Assembly (NCBI GenBank): GCA_022845955.1
Contig: AP025576.1
Location: 4,340,001-4,404,000, forward strand
Direction of reading: 5' to 3'
DNA: 64,000 nt
Source of the DNA: Lachnospiraceae bacterium
GTDB lineage: Bacteria; Bacillota; Clostridia; Lachnospirales; Lachnospiraceae
The notes below the pieces were generated by a model that saw only the letters and a program-made list of their open reading frames with translations, was not told where the DNA came from and ran no database searches. Position 1 is the first letter of the stretch; every line of letters starts with the position of its first letter. This document shows positions 45,163-54,633 of this stretch, piece by piece. Made by a program: the position numbers and the translations under genes.

Positions 45163-45433
45163 ATAAACCTCACGTTTAAGCCTTGACCTCAAATTCCTGA
45201 TTTATTTCTGACTTTATTATACTTCATCGATTATCGAAAAGATAGCATATTTTATGAAACTTGTCGGCTGGGAACAGCTTGCACCGCAAGGTGTCCCCAA
45301 CAGGCAAGTCCACAAAAGGGTAGCTGGCTGCAGCCAGCGCAGGGGAAGTGTAGCGTCCCCTGTTTGATTTGGAGCAGACCATGACTGCGGAAAATCACAG
45401 CTCTCCGGCGAGGAGCCTTCGGAGAACGCAATG

Positions 45434-45480
45434 CACCAACCTCTGGGTGGTGTATAATTGCGCCCTTAGTAAACTAAGGG
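45434..45480. other. oriT candidate of the nested element
   Basis: CACCAACC (45434-45441) and GGGTGGTG (45445-45452) form a 7-of-8 inverted repeat directly before TAATTGCGCCCTTAGT (45455-45470). The latter resembles the MobQ nick region (TAAGTGCGCCCTTA in RSF1010/pGO1-type origins). A perfect 8-bp palindrome CCCTTAGT-AA-ACTAAGGG (45463-45480) overlaps. A MobQ relaxase is encoded in the same element. Confidence 0.7.
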
Positions 45481-45770
45481 GTTTCCGGCTTCTCCCGTTC
45501 CAGCATTTTTTTCAATAGTTCCTGCGTGTCCTGCCTGTGAAAAATGAGTTTCAACAACAGCATGACATCATCATCTGTTAGGCGTTCCGGCTCTTGCAGA
45601 AAACTTTCCAGCATACCGCCACGAGTGCAGAGCCGGTGCGTCCGTTCCTTTCGGGTAAGCTGCTTTAACTGGTGCTGCAATGCCTTTTCATCATTGATGG
45701 CTTTCCGCAGTTTCTTTTCGCTTTTCTCCAGCTCCCGGTTGAGCTTTTCCAGCTTCGAGGTATCAGGCAA
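45474..45770 (-). CDS. DUF3847-like small protein
   Basis: 98 residues with a coiled coil (LNRELEKSEKKLRKAINDEKALQHQLKQLTRKE) and a C-terminal helical part. This family commonly accompanies MobQ relaxases in Firmicutes mobilisable elements and may bind oriT. Its stop lies at the oriT candidate. Confidence 0.7.
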   Translation of the reverse strand: MPDTSKLEKLNRELEKSEKKLRKAINDEKALQHQLKQLTRKERTHRLCTRGGMLESFLQEPERLTDDDVMLLLKLIFHRQDTQELLKKMLEREKPETP

Positions 45771-46104
45771 GGGCAGCGTCCTCCTTTCCCGGTATCAGCA
45801 CATAAATCCTATTCGGTTCTCCCACGCCCTGACGCACCCGCATGATAAGTCCGGCGTTTTCCAGTTCATTCAGAGAACGCTTGACCGTCATGGGACTGCG
45901 GGACAGGACTGCGGCAATGGCTGTGACAGGGAAGCAGACAAACAGGATTCCGTTCTCGTCCTCCTGCTCTTTGGATAGCATAGCGTCCAGCATCCGGCAG
46001 TACATGACCTTTGCGGTGCTGCTGACTGGAAATCCTGTCAACGCTCTGGGAAATGGCATACAGGGCGGCAATGGTGTGTCTATCGTCATAAATTCAAAAT
46101 TCAT
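45763..46104 (-). CDS. replication-initiator-like winged-helix protein
   Basis: 113 residues. Contains a winged-helix segment (VLSRSPMTVKRSLNELENAGLIMRVRQG) like the RepA N-terminal domain of Firmicutes elements, but lacks the rest of an initiator. It may be an initiator remnant or a DNA-binding regulator. Overlaps the DUF3847-like gene by 8 bp. Confidence 0.6.
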   Translation of the reverse strand: MNFEFMTIDTPLPPCMPFPRALTGFPVSSTAKVMYCRMLDAMLSKEQEDENGILFVCFPVTAIAAVLSRSPMTVKRSLNELENAGLIMRVRQGVGEPNRIYVLIPGKEDAALA

Positions 46105-46289
46105 TCGGTGTGTTCCTCCTTTTTCTTTGATCGTTTGGATAAATAACGGGGGCAGTCAATCACAACCGCCCGGAAGCTCTGCTTGCACCCATGCTGGCAT
46201 TTCCGGCATAATTCGTTGTAAGTGACACGCCCCCGGTCATTGAGGTAAAAGGAAAGCTCATGCTTCCTCTTTTTGCTCATTCTCGGCAT
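46101..46289 (-). CDS. small Cys-containing basic protein
   Basis: 62 residues, MPRMSKKRKHELSFYLNDRG, with CRKCQHGCK suggesting a metal site. Overlaps the next gene by 4 bp. No known function; seen as a small gene at the head of similar mobilisation operons. Confidence 0.5.
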   Translation of the reverse strand: MPRMSKKRKHELSFYLNDRGRVTYNELCRKCQHGCKQSFRAVVIDCPRYLSKRSKKKEEHTE

Positions 46290-46772
46290 ATTGTATTTCC
46301 TCCCGTTTTAGTGTATGGTTTCGGGGCGATTTTCGGCAAAATTACGGTCATAGAGCCGATTAAAATCTCCCGAAGTATCAGCGATAGGGTAGACTATCCC
46401 CCTATCAGATTGTCGTGTTTCGGTATCATTTCGGTGTCAGTTCGCCAGTTCTCCCCGGTGTCGTTCCTCCCCTGAATCTCACAGCGGCGTATCGCTCCCT
46501 TTGGTACGCTCGTTTCGGTCAGGGTTCCTCCACATCCCTGCCAAAAGTCATGGCGCTACATCGCCGGGGAAGCATATCCCACACAGGCTGGTCATTCGAT
46601 TGGAATAATCCATCGATGAACTACCTGTATCATAGAACATTTTTGTGCCCTGTGCCGTATGTCCACAAAGTAGGAATTAGGGGTAAAAATCAGAAATTTC
46701 CACGATTGCGGAAAGTGTGATATAATCCAGATAAGCGGCAGCAATGAAACCATTGGAAAGGAGCGTGCGCCC
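46290..46772. promoter_or_regulatory. 483-bp divergent control region
   Basis: No gene seen. It separates the leftward mobilisation genes from the rightward XRE regulator. A -10 (TATAAT, 46721-46726) with a weak -35 (TTTCCA) serves the regulator. Several TTTCGG words (around 46317-46440) may be half-sites for its product. Confidence 0.4.
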
Positions 46773-47579
46773 ATGAAAGGAGCAACAAGCATACAGGAAC
46801 GCCTTTGGGAACTCCGCAAGGACAAAGGCTTAAATCTGGAAGAACTATCAAAGCTGACAGGCATTTCCAAATCAGCTCTTGGAAGTTATGAAAAAGAGGA
46901 TTTTAAGGAAATCAATCATGGCAACCTTATCACGCTGGCAGACTTCTATGGGGTCTCTGTTGATTATCTACTGTGCCGGATAGAGAACAGGGAGCAGATC
47001 AACACACCATTGACGGAGTTGCATTTGAATGATGAGATGGTGGCACTGCTGAAAAGCGGTCGGATTAACAACCGTCTGCTCTGTGAGCTTGCTACACATA
47101 AAGATTTTATCAAGTTTCTTGCAGACATTGAGATTTATGTGGACGGGATTGCTACCATGCAGATTCAAAACCTCAATGCACTTGTCGATACCGTCCGGCA
47201 TGAAATCATTGAACGGTATCGCCCAGGCGAAGATGACCCGCATTTGAAAGTGCTGCAAGCCGCCCATATCAGTGATGATGAGTATTTCAGTCACATGGTT
47301 CTGGATGACCTCAACCTGATTATCCGGGATATTCGGGAAGCCCACAAAAAGGACAGTGAGAGTGCGCCCCAGACCACCGTTGCCGATGAATTGAAAGAAA
47401 ATCTCGAAGCAGTCGAAAATTTCAAGGGCAGCCGGGATGAAAAGCTGGTTCTCCTTTACTGCAAGCAGCTCGGTATCAACTATAAAAATCTGTCAGACGA
47501 AGAATTTCGCTGGCTGATTCGGATTCTCAAAAAATCAAAGAAAATGGGAACGCCTATCAGCCAGAGGAAAAAACGGTAA
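46773..47579 (+). CDS. XRE-family regulator of the nested element
   Basis: 268 residues. N-terminal Cro/CI HTH (LNLEELSKLTGISKSALGSYEK), a mid-region with hydrophobic helices, and a basic tail. The only plus-strand gene of the element. GAAAGGAG lies before the ATG. Probable switch for the opposite-strand mobilisation and recombinase genes. Confidence 0.8.
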   Translation: MKGATSIQERLWELRKDKGLNLEELSKLTGISKSALGSYEKEDFKEINHGNLITLADFYGVSVDYLLCRIENREQINTPLTELHLNDEMVALLKSGRINNRLLCELATHKDFIKFLADIEIYVDGIATMQIQNLNALVDTVRHEIIERYRPGEDDPHLKVLQAAHISDDEYFSHMVLDDLNLIIRDIREAHKKDSESAPQTTVADELKENLEAVENFKGSRDEKLVLLYCKQLGINYKNLSDEEFRWLIRILKKSKKMGTPISQRKKR

Positions 47580-47582
47580 AAA

Positions 47583-47636
47583 AAACCGCTGTTGCATGGT
47601 TGGGGTGCCTTCCATGTAGCAGCGGTTCTTGCTGTG
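47583..47636. terminator. bidirectional terminator between convergent genes
   Basis: AACCGCTG-TTGCATGG pairs with CCATG-TAGCAGCGGTT around a short loop, flanked by A-rich and T-rich runs. Serves the XRE gene from the left and the DUF1835-like gene from the right. Confidence 0.75.
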
Positions 47637-47640
47637 GTTA

Positions 47641-48603
47641 TTATTTCATTCGTTTTCTTAATATCCGGCGATAATTTGTTTCTCCCTTTGGTGCGTCCTG
47701 TATAATTTCCAACACACCATCTTCAAGCATTTTATCAATGCGATTAGAAATCCATACATCACTAATTCCAAGTTGATATTTTCCTAAAACATTACCTATA
47801 ACAATAGCCATTTTGAATTGCTCTGGCTGTTCCGCAATTTCACGAAGAATGAAACTATCATATATATCTTCTGAAACACTTTGCAATTTACCATTTAGCA
47901 TTGCACGCAAAGGTGCATTTTCATTTTGAAGTTGATTCCATTTCATAGCACAAGCTGAAAGAAATACAGGCTTAGCTTTTTCTTGTAGAGTTATATATTT
48001 TCCCCATTCGCCAGGAGAAACCTCACCCCATGCTATTTTGGATGTCATAGTATTTTCTTTTCCATATTCCCAGGCAGGTAACTTAACCAAATAAATTGTT
48101 GTCTGACAGTTTAATGGTCGAAGTTGTTTCATAAGCCAGTACATACCGCAAAGTTCATCCGGATTATAGCTATACCAAATACGAACTTCTTCCCCAGCTA
48201 CATATCGTTCAATAACCGAAGACAATGTAGTTTTAATTTTCTGTATTTTTTCTTCAACCTGATAGTCTAAATCCTCTACAAACCAGACAGACAGCATTTT
48301 CTTGAGAACATTTTTCCGCTGTTCGCCAATTCCATTATCAGAAATATCTCCCACACTAAGAGCCATATCAAAACAATAAACATCACTGCTCTTGCCTCCC
48401 AATGGAATAGCATTCTCCCAAGCAATATGTTCTTGTTCCTGTGCTTGAATTTGTGCTTCTTTCATTTCATCTGAAGATGGAACACTCCCATCTTCGTGCC
48501 TCATAAAGACCGAAACTGCACTTCCTCTATACTTTCCCTTACCGTAAGTTTGGGCAATTTTCAAACTTCCACAGGCACTTTCACCAAATACAATTTCAAT
48601 CAT
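47641..48603 (-). CDS. DUF1835/DUF3658-like cargo protein
   Basis: 320 residues. N-terminus MIEIVFGESACGSLKIAQTYG fits DUF1835, with its DxxS-like and WYSYNPDELCGMYWLM blocks; the C-terminal VWISNRIDKMLEDGVLEIIQ fits the DUF3658 helical domain. Biochemical role unknown. AT-rich, preceded by GAGGTATATAAG. A cargo gene; such proteins also occur near conflict systems. Confidence 0.65.
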   Translation of the reverse strand: MIEIVFGESACGSLKIAQTYGKGKYRGSAVSVFMRHEDGSVPSSDEMKEAQIQAQEQEHIAWENAIPLGGKSSDVYCFDMALSVGDISDNGIGEQRKNVLKKMLSVWFVEDLDYQVEEKIQKIKTTLSSVIERYVAGEEVRIWYSYNPDELCGMYWLMKQLRPLNCQTTIYLVKLPAWEYGKENTMTSKIAWGEVSPGEWGKYITLQEKAKPVFLSACAMKWNQLQNENAPLRAMLNGKLQSVSEDIYDSFILREIAEQPEQFKMAIVIGNVLGKYQLGISDVWISNRIDKMLEDGVLEIIQDAPKGETNYRRILRKRMK

Positions 48604-48619
48604 CTTATATACCTCCGAT

Positions 48620-49009
48620 TTAATTACTCCCGTATGAATAAATTATATCATGCAAAACAATTTCTTCTGCCCGGTTGTGAATGTTATTACAACGCTGCAC
48701 CCATTCCATTTGTTGAGTTCGCTTCAATTCCTCTGTCACGCCCTCGGTGGCTTTCATCTGCTCCATGATAGTGTCTAACCGTTCCTGTGCCTGTTCGTTC
48801 AGGTCTGCAAGATATGTCCACAATTCTCCGGTCAGTATCAATGTATTCAATCTGGCTGGGTGGACTTCCCTTAAATATTCCCGGTGCATCCGTCCGTACT
48901 TTCCGATAGGGCGGTGTTCCTCCGGCAGTTTCAAGTCCGGGATGTAGTAATCTCCGACAAGGATATAATCAATTCCGTTTTCCGTTATTCTTGGTTTCAA
49001 TTCTCTCAT
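48620..49009 (-). CDS. TnpV-like transposon protein
   Basis: 129 residues, MRELKPRITENGIDYILVGDYYIPDL..., the opening typical of TnpV of Tn4451-like elements, then helices with HREYLREVHPARLNTLILTGELW. Function unknown. Overlaps the small HTH gene by 41 bp. Confidence 0.75.
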   Translation of the reverse strand: MRELKPRITENGIDYILVGDYYIPDLKLPEEHRPIGKYGRMHREYLREVHPARLNTLILTGELWTYLADLNEQAQERLDTIMEQMKATEGVTEELKRTQQMEWVQRCNNIHNRAEEIVLHDIIYSYGSN

Positions 49010-49241
49010 GTTCCTTACCTCCTGTGGAAGCAGGCTCGTCTGGTACTAACTCAATCACATCGGTAATCTCACAATTCAGCGTTTCGCAGATACGGGCTAA
49101 TGTATCCATGCTGATGTGCTTTCCCTCTTTGCTCATGTTGGCAATCATATTTGTTGTCATACCAGCAGCAAGCCTTAAATCCTCTTTCCTCATATCACGC
49201 TCTAACAGTGTGTGCCAGAGTGGTTTATAGCTGATGTGCAT
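48969..49241 (-). CDS. small XRE/Cro-CI regulator
   Basis: 90 residues from the ATG at 49241 (MHISYKPLWHTLLERDMRKE) after AGGAAAACAAT. HTH: RLAAGMTTNMIANMSKEGKH. A longer reading to 49331 lacks a ribosome site. First gene from the right end of the nested element. Confidence 0.75.
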   Translation of the reverse strand: MHISYKPLWHTLLERDMRKEDLRLAAGMTTNMIANMSKEGKHISMDTLARICETLNCEITDVIELVPDEPASTGGKEHERIETKNNGKRN

Positions 49242-49395
49242 ATTGTTTTCCTGCCTTTCTATCCATACCACCGGGGCGGCTGCCCCGGCAGGAACTTTTC
49301 TCTTATTATAGCACCAATCTTGTGAAATCACAATTTATTCTTGTATCCTGCCGCTGATACCGTCTGGATTGGTTTTCCTTTCTTTTTTGTTCCCT

Positions 49396-49554
49396 TTAAT
49401 TAGCCATGAACTGTTTAATTCCCTGGCTCTTGGCTCCCGGGTTGTCCGAGCCGTAACCTTCCAAAAGATTGACCACGCCCCAGACCCCGAGGCCCGCTCC
49501 GATAGCGATAACAAGGATTTTCAGGGTGTCGATAGCAGAAGCAAAAAATTCCAT
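49396..49554 (-). pseudogene. 5' part of the Maff2-family gene, cut by the nested element
   Basis: 52 codons starting MEFFASAIDTLKILVIAIGA after GGAGGAAAACTAT. The Maff2 sequence continues to GIKQ and then runs into element DNA, ending FMAN and TAA. The remaining half is at 38267-38351. The protein is a small hydrophobic companion of the VirB6-like protein; its loss may affect transfer unless the element excises. Confidence 0.85.
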
Positions 49555-49609
49555 ATAGTTTTCCTCCATTCAAATTGTTTGTTGTTGTGGGGCCAGAGCC
49601 CCGGCTACG

Positions 49610-49635
49610 AAAAAAGCCGCCCTTTTCAGGCGGCG
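49610..49635 (-). terminator. intrinsic terminator between the coupling-protein gene and Maff2
   Basis: On the minus strand GCCGCC-TGAAAA-GGGCGGC followed by TTTTTTCG. It comes directly after a palindrome (49642-49660), which shows that the palindrome and the terminator are separate elements. Confidence 0.8.
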
Positions 49636-49662
49636 GGAACCTCGGGCCAACTTGGCCCGAGG

Positions 49663-50624
49663 TCAGGCGAAGGCGTCCGGGTCGTCCAGATCGTCATAAT
49701 TTAGAATATCGTCCTCGGCGCTGTCCGCGTCCCCGGCCCCGTAAACCTCGTAGACTTCTTCGGGGTTCAGTTTCAACCGGGTGCTTATCAGCTTTTCCAG
49801 ACGGAAGGCGTTGCGCTTCTTGTCTGCCTCCGCCGTGTATTTATAGTTCGGGTGCTTTTTCAAATCGTACTTTGGGGACAGGAAGGGCCGGAGCCCCCGA
49901 AGCTGTAAGATACATTTACTCCCGTCCATTGTGGTGAGCTCGTCCATTGTCATCAGCTCTTTGCCGAGCCGCTGGAGGTTCTGGCCGTAGCTTTCCGACT
50001 GGCCCCGCGTCCGGCTCTCGGTATACATGGAGATTGTCTCTTTTCCCAGTACCTCCGAGATTTCCTTAATCGTGGAGTGCTCCCGGCCCCCGAGGAAGAT
50101 AACCGAATCCATGTTTCCTAAGATGGTTTCGGAATTGTCTTTATACAGGGCCTTGCACTGGCTCATGGCCTGATAGAACAGGCAGATACTGCACTCCCTT
50201 GACCTGATAACGGCGCAAATTTTTTCGAGCTGCGGCACCTGTCCCGTATTTGCGGCCTCGTCCCACAGCACCCGTACATGATGGGGGAGCCGCCCGCCGT
50301 AGACATTATCAGCCTTTTCACATAAGAGGTTGAACATCTGCGAGAAGGCAAGAGCCACGATAAAGTTATAGGTGCTGTCTGTGTCGGAAATGCAGAAGAA
50401 CAAGGCCGTTTTCTCGTCCCCGAGCCTGTCAAGCTCTAACTCGTCATAGCTCATAATCTCCCGGAGTTCCGCAATATCGAAGGGGGCCAGACGTGCGCCA
50501 CAGCTAATTAAGATACTTTTCGCGGTCTTGCCGCTGGAAAGGCGGTACTTGGCATATTGGCGCACCGCGAAGCATTGGGGCTTGCGTTTGGCGAGGCCGT
50601 CAAACATATAATCAACGGATACCG
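49663..50624 (-). CDS. VirD4-like coupling protein, 3' exon
   Basis: Second exon of the coupling-protein gene (320 codons plus two bases). It holds Walker B in HHVRVLWDEAANTGQVPQLE and the GGREHSTIKEISEVLG block, ending in an acidic tail. Spliced to 53305-54169 it gives 608 residues with ...SFKNAVSVDYMFD across the junction. Without splicing no intact ATPase is made, because Walker A is in exon 1. An open frame that starts at 50760 lies in intron sequence and is not the real start. Confidence 0.9.
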
Positions 50625-50668
50625 ATAGGTAAGGCTCTGACTTTCGTCTCGGCCTTTTCCCCCGGCCC

Positions 50669-50702
50669 ACACCGGACGGGCACCTTTCAGCGCATCCGGC
50701 GT
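50669..50702 (-). ncRNA. group II intron domain V
   Basis: A 34-nt hairpin on the minus strand with stem GCCGGATGC/GCCCGTCCGGT and a GAAA tetraloop, the catalytic core of the ribozyme. It lies 44 nt before the 3' splice site, the space for domain VI with its branch A. Confidence 0.8.
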
Positions 50703-50775
50703 ACCCTCTTACTTTGTGAAGATTCCCCCATTCCAAAGGGGTCTCTTGCTCAACAAGCAAACGACATATTCACAA

Positions 50776-52575
50776 TCAATCTCTTTGCAAGGAATCAATA
50801 AGTGCTTTTATTCTCCGTATCTTTCTGGGAAAAATGGAATAAAGCCGCTCCGGGGTACTGCTGTGCAGTATCGTATGTTCCATTTCTGAAAGCACACAGA
50901 GGTTTTCAAAATCATTTGTTCCGCCTTTGCTAAGTGGTTTGATATGGTGGCAGTGGTATTCGTCTACGGGGACAAAATTTCCCGACAGATAGCTGACACC
51001 TTTCATGGAACTGTATTTACTGATTCTGAACATGGCTAACCGGCTGTTTTTGATGTATTTTGAAGTGTTGACTAAGTAGCTGATATCCTTCATTGATACA
51101 CCGGGATTGTGCTTCTTTTCGCCGTAGGCATAAGGATTTTTACGGATTACCTTGCCCTTTTCTGCAGCTATCAGTTTATTGTCCCAACTGGCCCATTGAA
51201 TCTCAATGACCGGGAACTGATGGAAGCAGTAATAGCCACGCTTTCCCCATGAGCGGTATTCTCCGCCCTGAAAGTTATCCTTGTAAGCTTGGTCTTTTAT
51301 GAATTTAACATCTCTGCTCATTGTGTGATAAAACAATTCTTTGATTCGCCAACCTATTTTTCTAAAGCTCAAACAAAACAGAGACATGCCTTTATAGTAG
51401 TTGTGGACTCCCACCACATAGGCATTCCATGCGTGTATTGTTTCAAATGACGGATTGCGCCTGATGTCATGTAGCAGTTCCCTGCATTTCTTAACAATCA
51501 CGTCCTCTTTGCTTTTTGGAAGCTCATTTGTCACCATCAGCTTCCCCTTTTGCTGTGGGTTCTTCGTCTGCTTTTTATAGGCATAGAAGTCATATCCCAG
51601 ATACTTCATCTTTTCCCGGGTAAGGTCATATATTTTTGTCTTATCCTCGTTGATTTCCAGCTTCATGTTCCGTGTCAGGTAATTCGTAACACTGTATTTG
51701 AATTTCACAGCGTCCTCATAATCCTTGCACAATACCAGAATGTCATCAGCATACCTCACATGAATCCCAACTTTTAGATTTGTGAGTGCGAGGTTGCGTC
51801 GCTTGTTCGCATAGTTGTGAAACTTTGCAACGCTTCTGTCATGCCAGCAATCACCCTGGTCACGGAGCCATACATCAAATCGATGTAGATATACATTACT
51901 GATTAACGGCCCCAAAATCGAACCTTGTGGAGAGCCTTTCGGATTCTCCACTTTACAGGAATCCTCATAGTATCCCTTTTTAATGAAACGGTAGATATAG
52001 TTGAGGATTATCTGGTCTTTTATCCCGATATGCCACAGTTCCCGGTATGCTATATCCGGGTCTATGGTTCCGAAGAAATCTTTCATATCCACGGACAGGA
52101 CATAGGGCATTGTCTGACATTGGCTTTTCACCTTTGCCAGCGCATTGTGAGTGCTGACCTGTTTCCGGAATCCGAATGAACTCTCTACAAATTTTGTTTC
52201 ACAATAGGGTTCCACCACCAGTTGAATACATTTTTCAACCAGCTTATCCCAAATGGAGCAAATCCCAAGAGGCCGCTTCTTCCCATTGCTTTTCGGTATG
52301 TACGTTCTCCGTACATAATCCATTCTTTTGTTTGTCAGACGGTCTTTCACAATCTCCGCAAGTTCCTGAATAGAGTAGGGTTCCAGAGTTTTGATGTTTG
52401 TTTTATCCGGCCCCAGTGCCATTCTTCCCGGACTTTTGCTTAATTGACGCAGTGCAAGGGCTACGTTATCAGTGTCATAAACCATGACGTGGAGTGCCCG
52501 TAGGTCAATTCTGTTATTCTGGAAATCTTCAAACCGCTTTTCCATGTCCACAAAATAGATGTTATTGGTACTCAA
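50776..52575 (-). CDS. ltrA-like: group II intron reverse transcriptase/maturase with HNH domain
   Basis: 599 residues. RT domain with KRPLGICSIWDK, FRKQVSTHNALA, and the active site VRYADDILVL near residue 268; then a maturase (X) domain, and a C-terminal HNH endonuclease (CHHIKPLSKGGTNDFENLC). It should help the intron fold and splice, and drive retrohoming into intronless copies of the coupling gene. Located within the ribozyme loop of domain IV. Confidence 0.95.
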   Translation of the reverse strand: MSTNNIYFVDMEKRFEDFQNNRIDLRALHVMVYDTDNVALALRQLSKSPGRMALGPDKTNIKTLEPYSIQELAEIVKDRLTNKRMDYVRRTYIPKSNGKKRPLGICSIWDKLVEKCIQLVVEPYCETKFVESSFGFRKQVSTHNALAKVKSQCQTMPYVLSVDMKDFFGTIDPDIAYRELWHIGIKDQIILNYIYRFIKKGYYEDSCKVENPKGSPQGSILGPLISNVYLHRFDVWLRDQGDCWHDRSVAKFHNYANKRRNLALTNLKVGIHVRYADDILVLCKDYEDAVKFKYSVTNYLTRNMKLEINEDKTKIYDLTREKMKYLGYDFYAYKKQTKNPQQKGKLMVTNELPKSKEDVIVKKCRELLHDIRRNPSFETIHAWNAYVVGVHNYYKGMSLFCLSFRKIGWRIKELFYHTMSRDVKFIKDQAYKDNFQGGEYRSWGKRGYYCFHQFPVIEIQWASWDNKLIAAEKGKVIRKNPYAYGEKKHNPGVSMKDISYLVNTSKYIKNSRLAMFRISKYSSMKGVSYLSGNFVPVDEYHCHHIKPLSKGGTNDFENLCVLSEMEHTILHSSTPERLYSIFPRKIRRIKALIDSLQRD

Positions 52576-53304
52576 TTACTTTTCTTTGGTTCTTCATAGG
52601 TTGTCGCCTCATTTCCGTAACGAATAGTCTCTTGCGTCTAATCAGGCGAATCGGAAATATTGTTTTATTATTCAAAGCAAGACTAAGGCCCTTCGCTACC
52701 CCCTGTTTCTTGACAGGGTATCTACGCTACTATGGCCCCGCTGACTACCCGTTCATAACCTTTCTGGCCTTACCCTTTCAGTGCGGGCCGTCCCCGGCTA
52801 TTCCTAAACGTCGGGCAGTTCGCCCTTATCAATATGACTGCCTTAATACTGCACTTAGGACTTCCTCTGCTCCGTAAACCTGGGTCTCCCCGATACGTTT
52901 TACACGTATTCTATGGCGGCCATAACGCCATCCCCCATAGTGACAAAACGAAATCACGTGAGGTAGATTTATTATTCCGTCCTCTCTGCACAGCAGAGCA
53001 GGATAGGGTTCATAACGAAGCTTTAGCAAATGCGGAATGTTGAATCCATATGCAGTGGAACCCGGGGTGTGCTGTCACCAGCAGTGTCCCCGCCTTCACC
53101 TATGCTTCGCGACTGCCTGTTACCAGACAGCCGGCAGGAGTATTAGTCGAGGTCGGATACATGGAATATTTGGCTTCCATGCCGCCTCCAGTCATATCAA
53201 TTACCTACAAGAGTGTGCCGCTTTTCACCTCCTTAGCACCTCTTATCAGGTTTGCAGTGGTGTCACCCTACTACGGGAGTTTTACACTGCAATTAGGGTC
53301 GCAC

Positions 53305-54169
53305 CGTTCTTGAAACTTTCATCATCTTCCCTTACTTCCATGCTGTTAATCATTTCGACTAACGTGTTCATGTTCCGTTCTTCCTCCGGCCCCTCAAAGA
53401 CGATATAGGCCACAAGGGCGCAGTATAAAAGCGTCTCTGCCTTCGTCCAGAACTCGTCCCCCTCTTTCCCTTGTCCCTTTGTGTTGGTTATCAGGGCGTT
53501 TACGAATTTCAGAACGTCGCTCTCTGTCTTGATGCAGGCCATCGGGTTATAGTGCATACTCTTTCGGAAGTCCACCGAATTAAACACCTTGATTTTGTAG
53601 CCCTTCCTCTTTTGCAGAAAATGGCCTACTTGGGAGAGGACACCGCCTTTCGGATCTACGCACACATACGAGGAATGAGCCTGAAGGAGCTGTGGGGTCA
53701 GCCAGAACCGGGTCTTTCCCGAGCCGGACGAACCGATAATACAGCAGTTGAGATTTCGGGCGTTGGCCGGGATTTTGGGCCGGGTGTTCATAGTCAGAAA
53801 TTCCGTCCCGGTCAGTATCACGTTGTTTTCAAACTTCGGGTCTACGAATGGGGCTATGTCTTTGGCCGTTCCCCAACGGGCCGAGCCGTATTCCACGTCC
53901 TTCCTGAATTTCTTTGCGTTCTTCACTTTGTTGTAAACCACCAGCCGGAGCACCACGGCCCCCACAAGGCCCACCAGCAAATCGAAGCCAGCGAGGCCCG
54001 GCATTATTGTCCCGAAAGCCGGGCCTATGGTTTTCATCATACCTATGAGCTTCGCGCCGAAGTCCGCACCTGCCGCGAGGCGGTAGGCCGTCCCCACCTT
54101 GCAGAAGAACCAGAAAATAAACAGGTACGGGAGATTGGGAACCACATGTTTTTTGATTTTGGCGTTCAC
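53305..54169 (-). CDS. VirD4-like coupling protein, 5' exon
   Basis: First exon (288 codons plus one base). Two N-terminal transmembrane helices, then the ATPase domain with Walker A IIGSSGSGKTRFWL near residue 145 and VDPKGGVLSQ. The coupling protein brings the relaxase-DNA complex to the channel at the membrane. The exon ends ...SFKN plus G at 53305. Its start overlaps the pcfB stop (ATGA). Confidence 0.9.
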
Positions 54170-54633
54170 CGTTCCTGCACCGCCTCTCTGGTCTTTTCCC
54201 GTTCCTTCTGCCGGGTCTTGACGCGGCCCATAGCCTGCCGGAGCCCGCGCCGGATAGAGGGCTTGTCATTCTGGCGGGCCATCACCTGCTTGGTATACTC
54301 GGAAAATGCCGCCGTGATGGCGTCGGCCTGTCCCGCCTTGAAAAACAGGAGATAGTCCTTTGGGCCTACTTTATGGAACGCATAGTCTACATTGAATTTC
54401 CGGGCCACCCGGTCAAACAGGCGGGCGTCCCCCTTTAGCTGGATACTGTTGGACTGTCCGGTGTGGCCCATGAGCTGTTTCACAGTCTGCCGCCCGTGGG
54501 GCGTGAGCGCGTCCCGGTTGTGTTTCTGCATTCCGGCCAGAAACTTCTGGCACGCCATGAACAGCACCCGGCCCGTCAGCTTTGCCGCCTGTACGGATAT
54601 AGCTACGGTTTTTCTTGATACTTCTTCTTCCAT
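54166..54633 (-). CDS. PcfB-family protein
   Basis: 155 residues (DUF3801-type), with AIS...AAKLTGRVLFMACQKFLAGM and QLMGHTGQSNSIQLKGD conserved. In Gram-positive conjugation PcfB-like proteins assist the coupling protein and relaxase. Translationally coupled to it here. GGAGGTATCA precedes the ATG. Confidence 0.8.
   Translation of the reverse strand: MEEEVSRKTVAISVQAAKLTGRVLFMACQKFLAGMQKHNRDALTPHGRQTVKQLMGHTGQSNSIQLKGDARLFDRVARKFNVDYAFHKVGPKDYLLFFKAGQADAITAAFSEYTKQVMARQNDKPSIRRGLRQAMGRVKTRQKEREKTREAVQER

Larger units (their letters stand above)
38349..49422. mobile_element. Tn4451-like mobilisable element nested in the ICE (about 11.1 kb)
   Basis: Inserted in the Maff2 gene. It has a TnpX-type serine recombinase at one end, TnpW- and TnpV-like proteins, a MobQ-type relaxase with an oriT-like site, VirE/primase replication genes and AT-rich cargo. 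Circle closure would give TAATTGGGGAATTA at the junction, a symmetric core. Exact ends are uncertain by a few bases because both junctions share GGG and, further on, AAACAG. No exact copy of the ICE palindrome is inside, only one degenerate form at 44290-44308. Confidence 0.85.
50625..53304 (-). mobile_element. group II intron (2,680 nt) in the coupling-protein gene
   Basis: The intron starts GTGCGACC (5' end at 53304) and ends CCTAT (3' end at 50625), fitting GUGYG...AY. Domain V is at 50669-50702 and domain VI follows. It encodes a reverse transcriptase/maturase with HNH endonuclease. Exact removal keeps the coupling-protein frame. The first 730 nt (52576-53304) are the 5' ribozyme domains without a gene. 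Confidence 0.92.

Noticed and set aside
45163..45433. Structured RNA upstream of the oriT candidate
   Set aside because: Several small hairpins are present but no known RNA class could be recognised, so it is left unassigned.
50625..50760. Coupling protein start at 50760
   Set aside because: This stretch is the 3' end of the group II intron, including domains V and VI; the open frame is accidental.
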